Shown: positions 34,590 to 43,491 of the stretch, one piece after another
How the letters are laid out: each line of letters begins with the position of its first letter
Numbering within the stretch: position 1 is the stretch's first letter
NCBI RefSeq assembly: GCF_000787575.1
Contig: NW_012236519.1
Coordinates: forward strand, 578,256-642,255
From: Acytostelium subglobosum LB1
Lineage: Eukaryota; Evosea; Eumycetozoa; Acytosteliales; Acytosteliaceae
Direction of reading: 5' to 3'
DNA: 64,000 nt
Notes under the pieces: model-generated
Told to the model about the DNA's origin: nothing
Databases searched by the model: none
The model's input: the letters and a program-made list of their open reading frames with translations, nothing else
Program-made: the position numbers and the translations under genes

Positions 34590-36333
34590 TGATCACAGCG
34601 GTGGATCATCGAGCAAACCAATCAGTTATTCAGTACCCAGCAGCAGCAGCAGCAGCAGCAGCAGTGGATACACTAATCGATCCGCTAGCCAACCTGTCTG
34701 TCAGTCAGTCAGTGACTAGTAGTTGATTCACTAATCGATCTGCGAGTCAACCTGTTAGTCGTGTTGTATCTTCCATCGAGCAAACCTACCCTACCAACTG
34801 TAACTGTAGTAGTAGAAGTGGAAGTACAACCAGACCAATTGTATTAGGGCACAATGGCTCATCCGCCATTAATGCCCTACTGGAGGCTGCAGTCATTGAC
34901 TTGTCTGAGGTCACTGATGATATGCTATTGGAAGAGTTTGAGAAACCAGCTGTCGACATGCTGAGGGCGATTTGGAGTCATTAATGATGGCCGAGAGAAA
35001 AAGACTGTGTCTGGAGGCAGCTAGTGTAAACGAGGAAGGTAATATATATCAGCAAGAGACTGGACAGCAACAGGTGTTGATCAAAGAATATATATACTTA
35101 CATGGACTTATTCAAACAACAGACAAGATAAGTCATGAACATGTTGAGGAGTAAGGAGAACAGAGAGGAATACAAACAGAGGGATTGATTGATTGATTGA
35201 TTGATTATTCTTGTGTCTGGATGGCAAAGTTATTTATATATATATACAAGATGGAGAGATATTGAAAGAGATTGGTATTGAAAGAGATTAGTATTGAAAA
35301 ACATTTAAATGTTGGACTTATTAAATGATATCGATATGATTGGACACTGTGACTGATACATTCATACTTACTTCAAAGTGGGCGCCAAGACAATGCTGCA
35401 ACAAAGGTTGGATACACACCGTGGAACATACAAACAGCGACAGCCGTGATGACAGCGCCGCAGTAGTCTCATCGTCCAGCAACGCCTACATCAACAGCAA
35501 CGGCAACGGCCATAGAAACAAGTATAGTGTGATTAGCAGCCTCTACTCCAACGGCACGACCAACAGCAGCAAGCGCCAGAGCAGCACGAGTCAACAGCTG
35601 TAATAATCTGGCCATTGCCATGGACGCGATGATCATTCATGGCGCGGCCCATCAACCACTCGTTGTCTACAGTAACGCCAACTTTTATGAACAACATGGA
35701 CCACTCGGTTTCGTCCAGCGGTCTGTAAAACATGATGAATGGATGGGTCAAGGCCATGATGGTCTGGTGGATTCATTCCATCAATCACCCTAAAGCAAAC
35801 GTCTTTGTACTTTGCCCACAAAAGGTCAATGCAAAATGTGGTTCTGAAGAGGTGTGGGTGAAGAGGTGTGTGGGTGGTTCTGAAGAGGGTCAGTATCACA
35901 TTCTTTACAGATAAACATTCATTCATACAGATAATCATTCGTTCATACAGATAAACACAGACGAATATGTTACAGGTGAAATTTAATGAATATACATTCA
36001 ACGTATCTACTTGGTTGATCGATAACTTCTGGTGTACATTTGAATGATTTGTTCCACATTGTCAAAGTCTTCAGCATCTCTGCACTTCAGCTTTGTCAAT
36101 CGATTGGAGGTATTGGCACAAATGATCCTCACCAATGCTATCTGTTGATGCGATCATGCAGAGGAAGGACCTTACGAACTTGTACACATAGAGTCCACAT
36201 CGCCAATTACATGATAATCACATTGTGATTTATAGAGACAATCTTCCGATTAACACGTTGTACTGGGCCGCTGGGTCTCATGGTGATCTCAAGTGGGCAA
36301 CTGCCAAAGCTACATGTTTATTGTTAACTCTGG
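34590..36333. other. 1.7-kb region of gene debris and low-complexity sequence
   Basis: Contains a Ser-coding AGC run (34640-34662), an imperfect direct repeat (34670-34697 against 34730-34757), and a protein-like reading at about 34736-35042: SASQPVSRVVSSIEQTYPTN, then LEAAVIDLSEVTDDMLLEEF, with a frame change near 34968 into ESLMMAERKRLCLEAASVNE and a GTAATAT donor-like site. At 35186-35205 there is a (GATT)n run. At 35620-35793 a 57-codon plus-strand frame (MDAMIIHGAAHQPLVVYSNA start) overlaps minus-strand frames. Near 36250-36310 the words LYWAAGSHGDLKWATAKA suggest an ankyrin-family relic. None is an intact gene. Confidence 0.4.
34640..34662 (+). repeat. (AGC)n microsatellite
   Basis: Eight consecutive AGC triplets in gene debris; they may once have coded a Ser run. 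Confidence 0.85.
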
Positions 36334-38205
36334 TCACTTTATAATCCAATCGAGCGATTCATTGACCTCGCCAAGGTCATGAAAGTCATCGCACAAAAGT
36401 CTGGGACCCTTTCGATCCGTATTATTGAATCTACGGTTATCCCTTGGTTCTCGAGGGACCAGGATATGACGATTTTCCGAGAGGTAGGTGAAGATGTTGA
36501 TGTCCTTCCCCATCATGATCTTGATTTCGTCCATTGAGAAGGACAGGCATCCAACGTTGGGGAAGACCTGACGAAGGTAATGAATCAGCGACATGTTGCC
36601 ATGGACGGCAGCTTGGTAAATTAGAAACGGGTCCACCTGGAGCTCCAACCGAGGGTGGTGCTCGCAAATACACGTCACAATGTCTAGACTGTCGCCGGAC
36701 ACGGCATGAATGAGAAGTTGGTTGTCCTTGTCGAGACTTCCAAACAACATTGATGGCGATGAGCCAATCACCGCTGTGCGAGCCAACACAAGTTGGAGCA
36801 AAACATAGTTAGCCCGTTTGCACATGATATAGAGGTGCTCAGTGGAGGGAGGCAGCAGGGAGGGAAAGCGGTCAAAGAGTGTGGAGAGTGCGCCATGACT
36901 ATGTCTGCTTTCAAAGACATAATTGCGTAAAGATTCCACTACGTCGTCAGGAAGAGTTATGTCGAGGCCACAGAGATACGCAAGGATATTGTCTCGATTC
37001 ACGTTGAGAGCATTGGTGAATGCGCTCATCCATTCGATAGGTGTTGGCTTGCGCAGCGGCAAGTCGTGTTCCACGAACCATTTGACCATTGCCATTGAGC
37101 CGCTGCATACGCTGAACGAGGGCTGAGTGACCCCCCTGCATTCGGGAATGTGTTCGTGAAGATATCGCACGAGCTGGAGATGGCCGTTCTCGGCTGCCTG
37201 CACCATTGGTGACGGAGTATGTAAGTGGCGATGTGTTGGCCAGGACTCGGGTAGCTGCCGAATATAATCTATCACCTCGATATGGCCATGTTTGGCGGCG
37301 CTGTTTACAAGATGGTAGGCCAATCCCGAGAGAGGAGCGCTGCCAATATCTACGCCAATCTCGGGCAACAGCTGAACGAGCATGATAAGGTGTTGGCTGT
37401 TACTCGTTGTTTGCTCCACAAGCTGGTTCGGTTTCATGGCGCCATGCTTGCGATCCGCGAACAAGTTCTTGATTTGCTCGACATTGTTGCTGTTGAGCGA
37501 GTTGAGTAACATCTCGCTCTCAGTCGCAGGTGGTTTGACAGCAGGATCCGAGAGACTGTATTCTTCAGCCAGAACGGCAATGATGTCTGCGCGTCCATAT
37601 TGCTGGGCATAAATGATGCATCCTTTGACAAACTCGGCATTCTGGTCTAGAGTGTGCCTCGATGCATAAAGTGCAAAGATGAAGCGGAACATATCAAGAC
37701 TGCAGGTATTGATGAAATATGTAACATCAATGCGCTCCGGTATCTCGTCGAAGTTTGGATTGTAGAGCTCGTTGGTGAAGCGCTCACTTTGTTGGTCTGC
37801 TGTGTCCATGTCGACATGGAGGTCGTAGCGATCGCACAGCATCGTCAACTGAGCAACGGTGAGTGATCCGTATGATAGTGCCTTTAAGATGTTGCAGTAG
37901 ACCAGCTGTTGGAGGAAGTGATAGCCCGTCCGGTATGGCAGGAGCTGGTCGGGGAGGGACGCTCCATTGGCAATCCAACGATCGATTACCCGCACATAGG
38001 TGTCAAAGTAGCCGCAAGCAAGCGTGAAGCCGATCACTGACCTGCGAGTGGTCATGTCTCGCCAAGAGTAATGCCAAGGTGCCCGTTGGCCATCAATACG
38101 TATATGTATCTCCTTGACCTTCCGCATGATGTATCGCACCAGATACCTGTCTGCAAAGAGCTGTCTAATCGAGTTCAGTCCCTCTTGATCATACTTTCTC
38201 TTCAT
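36334..38205 (-). CDS. dictyostelid-type ankyrin-repeat protein
   Basis: Single exon, 623 aa. The N-terminus (LNSIRQLFADRYLVRYIMRK) is typical of the large dictyostelid family of divergent ankyrin proteins. Residues about 150-600 contain degenerate ankyrin repeats, such as AAKHGHIEVIDYIRQLPE, AAENGHLQLVRYLHEHIPEC, and AAVHGNMSLIHYLRQVFPNV. The C-terminus ends in a basic/aromatic tail. The frame is intact. These proteins have no known biochemical role; a protein-protein scaffold or substrate adaptor is the usual guess. Related relics lie on both sides (36250, 41263, 46465). Confidence 0.8.
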   Translation of the reverse strand: MKRKYDQEGLNSIRQLFADRYLVRYIMRKVKEIHIRIDGQRAPWHYSWRDMTTRRSVIGFTLACGYFDTYVRVIDRWIANGASLPDQLLPYRTGYHFLQQLVYCNILKALSYGSLTVAQLTMLCDRYDLHVDMDTADQQSERFTNELYNPNFDEIPERIDVTYFINTCSLDMFRFIFALYASRHTLDQNAEFVKGCIIYAQQYGRADIIAVLAEEYSLSDPAVKPPATESEMLLNSLNSNNVEQIKNLFADRKHGAMKPNQLVEQTTSNSQHLIMLVQLLPEIGVDIGSAPLSGLAYHLVNSAAKHGHIEVIDYIRQLPESWPTHRHLHTPSPMVQAAENGHLQLVRYLHEHIPECRGVTQPSFSVCSGSMAMVKWFVEHDLPLRKPTPIEWMSAFTNALNVNRDNILAYLCGLDITLPDDVVESLRNYVFESRHSHGALSTLFDRFPSLLPPSTEHLYIMCKRANYVLLQLVLARTAVIGSSPSMLFGSLDKDNQLLIHAVSGDSLDIVTCICEHHPRLELQVDPFLIYQAAVHGNMSLIHYLRQVFPNVGCLSFSMDEIKIMMGKDINIFTYLSENRHILVPREPRDNRRFNNTDRKGPRLLCDDFHDLGEVNESLDWIIK

Positions 38206-38339
38206 ATTCTGTCGTGTGTCAGGTAGTTTGTTATATAAGTCAGAATTATATGTTTGGTGAGACTGATTGATTGAGAGATTTAATCTATTAGATTCCCCAC
38301 CTCAAAACAGCACCAGCATGGTCAAACATCACTTGGTCT

Positions 38340-38470
38340 TGTTTTGACTCTTGGTCTTGGATTTAATCACCCAATCCAACCTGGAATGCTTCCCAACTCA
38401 CTGACCTCGCTGACCCTTGGCAATCAATTCAATAAGGCTTTGACACCAGGAGCACTGCCATCATCAATCA
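38340..38470 (+). pseudogene. FNIP-repeat gene fragment
   Basis: About two FNIP units are readable (LTLGLGFNHPIQPGMLPNSL, LTLGNQFNKALTPGALPSSI) with no F-box, no start codon of its own and no further repeats. It abuts the next reading frame without a gap, as though an FNIP gene had been cut and joined to other DNA here. Confidence 0.65.
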
Positions 38471-39170
38471 ATGTATCTCCGACATATGTTCCAATACAAC
38501 ATAAGAAATCCATTGGCAAGAGGAAAGGAAAAGGAGGGCGCCAATCTTCTGGAGGACTTTAGGAACTCACGTACCAACTACGAGGTATGCATCAAGATGT
38601 TGAAGTATCGACATAGATTGATCGACGTGTGCATCAAAGACCAAGTTGCTGCAAAGGTATGTTCGTCTTGATATTGTTAATAGATTGAATATTAATATAA
38701 TATATATATAGGAACAAATCAAGGTACTTTGGGATCAACTACATACCATTGTCAACATCCTACTCCATCATGAAGGAGATGATGAGGATTATCTGGAAAT
38801 GTTCCAGAGATCCCTTTACATCTACGGCGCCAACTACCAAAAGCTCTATGGATGTCGATTGTCAACATACCAACACATCTTGATTGAGCATGTCCCAGAT
38901 TTCATTCGCACGTTCGGTAATCTGGACAAGTTCTCCAACTTCTCAATTGAAGGTATGTTCGCTTGTTGAATGTTGTATGATCGATAACTAATTATTCATT
39001 GAATATTAGACAGGAAATCACAGGCTAAACAAGTTGAACATCCACTCAAGCACAAGTGGGTACCAGACTACAACAGGACCAACTGGACTACCCGCACCAC
39101 TGCTCAAAGTTGGTCTTTTGACCAACATTGTAACACCAGGATACATGCTTGGCCAGGAGCCCAAGTCTAG
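38471..39170 (+). CDS. short three-exon protein of unknown function, possibly from a mobile-element gene
   Basis: Exons 38471-38656, 38712-38952 and 39010-39170 join in phase to 195 aa, with GTATGTTCG donors and TATAG/TTAG acceptors. The reading FRNSRTNYEVCIKMLKYRHR, then YGCRLSTYQHILIEHVPDFI, RTFGNLDKFSNFSIEDRKSQ and AKQVEHPLKHKWVPDY resembles the C-terminal, DUF4218-like part found in many transposase-type host proteins (pattern H-x-L/I-x2-H-x-P-x2-h-x3-G-x-L-x2-F-x5-E). This match is from memory and is weak. It stops soon after that block, so it looks truncated; it may be a relic or a small domesticated gene. The start codon (MYLRHMF) lies inside the junction with the FNIP scrap. Confidence 0.45.
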
Positions 39171-39178
39171 GTTCCATC

Positions 39179-40429
39179 ATGAATGACACATTTGTTGGTG
39201 ATGCAAGGAGCAAGGACAAAGTTGAGGAGTTGTTTGGAATTGCAATTGAGACAAGAACGTACGTTCAATGGAAGAGCCCTGCAAAGAAATGTTCAAGGGC
39301 AGAACAACATGCACGACAAGCTGCGTCAAGAGCTGCATCTGCTTCTGTTGCTGCCACTACTAATGTTGCTGATGATGGCGCGTTGGTGGAACATTGGAGC
39401 ACACTTGTCGCTGACAACGACGAGGGCTATACCAATGATGAAGTTCTGAACTTCGCTGGCGGCTTTGACAATGATGTTGACATGGATATGGTTACACCTA
39501 CAACAACCACAACAAACACGGCAATACCTAGGTCGCCAGATGACGATGACTCTATGCTATCCACTCTATTGTCAATTCCAACAACGACAACAACAACGGC
39601 CACCCCCACAGTTCCTGCCAATCGCCGTCTGTTCACCATCCCAGATTATGATGATATCCGTGACTATGACTGGGGCGCGTCTGAACCATCACCTTATCAT
39701 ACTTCCTCAGCCACAGGTCGCACTCCATCACCTATGACATTGTCGGATCAATCTCCTCCTTCTCCTCCTTCCCTTTCTATTTTTCCATTGCCTGCTCCAT
39801 CGATCAATCCACTCCCTGCTCGATCGATCGATCCACTACCTGCTTCATCGATCAATCCACTGCCTTCTCCATCGATCGCTCAATCGTCTCCAACTATCTA
39901 CCACTACTTCTCCGCTTGTTCAATCACAACAAACAAAGTTCACGATAGGACAAACAGTAGAGGCACTATGGAAGAAGGATACAAAGTACTTTGGAAGCTT
40001 CTGGAGAGCTGTTGTGGTCCGCATTGAAACAAGGAATAGCATGCAATTGTACACTGTGCACTTTGTAGATGAGAGGTAATTCAAACACGACATAAGGCGA
40101 TGGATACTAACTATCACACAAGTGGATTGGACAAAGAGGGATATGTGAGGGAGCAAGAAATCGTTAACATTCCACGTGATCAAAAGTCGGAGGATGTCGA
40201 CAAGGATACTGACATCCAGAAGGACGAACTGTTGTATGTAAGGATAAGATCGAGTTACATGTGGAAGCGATTCAATAAGAAGAATCCAAAGTGGTTATTC
40301 TATCGAGTATCGTTTGTCCAACACATCAAAGGCAAGGGAATGCAAGTGAGAATGTTTGACATTCAAGACGTCGACAACTTGGTCATTGTTCCATACGAAT
40401 GCAAACAAATATGTATTGTATTGATATAG
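39179..40429 (+). pseudogene. Tudor-like domain protein, frame-disrupted
   Basis: A low-complexity N-terminal half (from MNDTFVGDARSKDKVEELFG through Thr/Pro/Ser-rich sequence) is read in one frame to about 39900. The C-terminal half is in another: IGQTVEALWKKDTKYFGSFW, RAVVVRIETRNSMQLYTVHF, VDE, then across a clean intron (40076-40122; branch-like TACTAAC, acceptor ACAAG) SGLDKEGYVREQEIVN and a second unit YVRIRSSYMWKRFNKKNP to the stop at 40429. The first unit fits a Tudor/Agenet-type beta barrel, which reads methylated Arg/Lys in chromatin or RNA proteins. The frame switch falls by a 24-base tandem repeat (39785-39880), a likely place for slippage or misassembly. Confidence 0.5.
39785..39880 (+). 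repeat. 24-base tandem repeat
   Basis: About four copies of a unit of the form CCTGCTCCATCGATCAATCCACT, coding for PLPAPSIN-like octapeptides (INPLPARS, IDPLPASS, INPLPSPS). It sits just before the frame change in the Tudor-like gene. Confidence 0.75.
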
Positions 40430-40604
40430 TGATGATCGATTGGTCGAGTGATGCGATTGGTCACTCAAATGTTTGATCGATTGGTTTAGTGATATGATTA
40501 ATAATCGCTCATGTTCCTCTTCTGCTGCTCTGACTGTTGCTGTTGTTCCTGTTTCTGCTGCTATTGATTGTAGTTATTTATTTATGTATCTATGTAAATG
40601 ATAT

Positions 40605-40814
40605 TTATAAAGATAAAAATAATAGAATATTTGAGAATTGCAAGTTAGTGAGTGTCTCTTTCTGTATATAATCCTCCTTCTTAATATATGGCGCTATATC
40701 GAATCCAATCTCTTCAAAGACCTCTCTTGCTGCGCTTTGTGTCTCTGTCTCGCCTTCCTTGCCTTTGCCCTTTGGGAAGCCCCAGCCCCACCATTGTTCT
40801 TTGACCAATACGAC
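40605..40814 (-). pseudogene. truncated Nudix hydrolase (Dcp2-like) fragment
   Basis: The minus strand reads VVLVKEQWWGWGFPKGKGKE then a full Nudix box (G-x5-E-x7-R-E-V-x-E-E-x-G) and GFDIAPYIKKEDYIQKE, then a short unrelated tail and a stop at 40605. WGFPKGK and the IREV-like REVFEEIGFDI pattern are closest to the mRNA-decapping enzyme Dcp2. The N-terminal regulatory domain and the C-terminal half of the Nudix fold are missing. A CAATCAATCAG acceptor-like end at 40815 suggests that an upstream exon once existed, but none is visible. I read it as a partial duplicate, not a working enzyme. Confidence 0.55.
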
Positions 40815-40966
40815 CTGATTGATTGAATGATGAGATGATAAAGTCCCATGCTTGGATTCATAAATCAAGGAGATGGTATATGTCAATATTTTGGTAACTG
40901 TTGGAAGCGACCATTGTAAATTCTTGGCGATTTAAAAAGCGTTATCAAGGTTGTATCCAAACGATA

Positions 40967-41134
40967 GATCAGTTCAGACACTCTCTCAAGACCGAAATGA
41001 TCAATGGCGAGACCCTCCGAAAGTGTGAGATATCAAACAATTACTTTCACATTGGCGAATCCAGAAAAGTCCTGGTCGATAATGACAAGATTGAATACAC
41101 CTCATTTAATGTTGTAAAAAAACAAAAGAAATAA
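40967..41134 (+). other. possible host gene fragment, 3' end
   Basis: A plus-strand reading from about 40967 to a stop at 41134 (FRHSLKTEMINGETLRKCEI, then YFHIGESRKVLVDNDKIEYT) has natural-looking codons and is followed by AATAATAAA-type sequence, so it may be the last exon of a lost or unrecognised gene. No upstream exon or start was found. Confidence 0.25.
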
Positions 41135-41262
41135 TAAACATCAAGTACAACATCTAAAGTTATTAAATCCAATCATTTATTACTTCTGGACAATAATACA
41201 AATTAAAAACTATTATTTATATTAAATTTAGTGCTCAAAACAATCATTCAAAAGTTCGCACC

Positions 41263-43282
41263 ATGAGGGTTAAAGGTAACTTACGACTCGACCTACTCAT
41301 TCATGCATCCCACTTACCAATCACTCCACATCTATTCCAGGTATTAAGGTTGAAGCATTAAACTCTATGAGCTGGTACGTTGATCATCGCGTCATGCGAC
41401 TTGTTCTCATCGCATGTGCAAGAGGACATTTGGACATTGTTGAGTATATGCATCGACATCCAAAGAATGAGAATGGTGCATTCCACACTGATAATGTAAG
41501 GGTGGCAATCAAGCATGGCAATTACCACATTGCCAAGTTTCTGCTTCGCAATCGGAAGGAGGGATTCCACTATAATGCATTAATGGAAGCCGTCAAGTGT
41601 CCCGATTTGGAGCTGATTACAATTTTGGCTGAGAGATGGTCTCCCAATGGCGCCAAGGACAAGCTCATAGATCTGGCTTGTGAATCATCTCATTCTTCCG
41701 TTGAGACTGTAGAACTTTTGAACAGGCTTGGATATGGATGCACCAAGGCAGCAATGCACAATGCAGCTATCAAAGGTAACTTGTCTCTGGTCAAGTACCT
41801 CAACCACAACAGAACAGAGGGTTGCCAAACAGATTCAATGTTGGCCGCGTTGGAGAATGGACATTTTGAAGTTGCCATGTACTTAGACCAGCATCGACAT
41901 GAGACTACAATTGTTCGGCATCTAGACGCTGTGGCTCGCAACCATTCTCTCGAATCACTCAAAGTGGTGCTTGCGGCCAAAGATTGTGATGATGCAATGG
42001 TAGCCTTAACCAGCGATGCTATGCTTGCACAGCGCATCGACATGTTAGAGTACCTTCACAGCCATCACTCTCTTCCATACTCATTGGCATGCATGGAGTT
42101 GGCAGCTATTCAAGGAAATCTCCACATCATTCAGTTTCTCATTAGCCAAGGATTGTTGGCAAATGGACGTGTGTTCGATTTGGCTGCGCGAAACGGACAT
42201 CTTTCGATTGTTGAATATCTTCACCGCCAATATCCAGAGATCGAATGTACAACTGGTGCCATGGATGGTGCTGCTTTGTTTGGCCATTTCACCACCACCG
42301 CACAGAGGGCTGTACCAATCTTGCAATGAGCGATTCAATTATACTTGGACACACTCAGATGTTTATGTTTCTTCATCAGAACCGAACTGAAGGCTACAGT
42401 CCCGTCGATATTGCAGAGTTCACACAAATAGTTGCCCTTCCCGTCATCGAGAAGCAGAAGCTCAAGCATCTCTTTATCAATCTGGTGCCATGGATTTGTC
42501 GTGGAAATTCCTTTGGAATGGTGCAGTTCCTTCATAATAACAGAACAGAGGGCTTTCATGGCAACATGATGCTTTTGGCCAGGGATGCCAGACAGATTGA
42601 CATCGAGCTGTACCTGCAGAAGTTTAATCTTGAGCTTGAGCGTCCTCACCTCTACCGTCCTCTGCATCATGGCCACAAGCATTTGGAGCACTATCTCTTG
42701 ACCGGACATGGCATGGACCAATTCAATTCACTGTCTCCAAGCGATCTGGTAAAGGTCAAGAATTCTCTTGTTCTTGTTCTTGTTCGAGACTTGGACCTAT
42801 CTCGTGTCGATACCATTCACAACATCATACAATTGCACCATCAGCTCTATGGACAGAACGAGGTGATCAGACTTTTTACACTCTTCAAAAGGGTGCCAAC
42901 CCTAGAGGTGATGATTTGTCTTCGCCTTTTCACAAATGATGATCGTCTTTATACCCCTTGGAGTGTTGTGGAGGATGGCAGGCTCGATGCAATGTTGTTT
43001 GTCCATTTCAATGATGAGAGGGATGTAATCAAACCCAGTTACCTGGAATATGCTGCCCGATATGGACATCTCAACATAATTCAATTCTATATCAAACACC
43101 GGAAGGATATGTGCTACCTTCGGCCGGCGTTGCCAAGTACTTGGCTTGGTACCTATCAACCACTGGCCAAAGTATTCTTGGAGGAATCCATAATCAAAAT
43201 GAGAAAGGACAAGATGAAGAAGAAAAAGGATAAGAAGAAGGAGAGGAAGAAGGATAAGATGAAGGAGAACAGAAATGAATAG
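41263..43282 (+). pseudogene. dictyostelid-type ankyrin-repeat gene, frameshifted
   Basis: Exon 1 (41263-41275, 13 nt, MRVKG across the junction) and exon 2 from 41341. The reading has many degenerate ankyrin repeats: LVLIACARGHLDIVEYMHRH, AAIKGNLSLVKYLNHNRTEG, AARNGHLSIVEYLHRQYPEI. Near 42280-42300 an expected repeat segment (of the type GHF-hydrophobic-LHxxRTEG) is partly missing and the frame changes; the rest continues LAMSDSIILGHTQMFMFLHQ to the stop at 43282, ending in a Lys-rich tail with a KKKKDKKKERKKDKMKE-type repeat. The upstream frame stops at 42329. The intact length would be about 650 aa. It has the same build as the gene at 36334. Error or decay cannot be separated by sight. 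Confidence 0.6.
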
Positions 43283-43491
43283 TAAGGCCTCCATGTCACA
43301 TGAACCATGTGTGATTGATATAAACACAATGGTAACTCTCAGATCAATTAATTAAAAAGCAATAGTCGACTGTTTAAATACGTAAGAGTATTGAACGTGG
43401 AGGGGAATCATTCCATGAAAGATAGATTGGTTGAATGATTGATTGTTAGCTCTGATTTGAGTGAGTGTTTGATTGGTGTTGGCTGGCCTCT

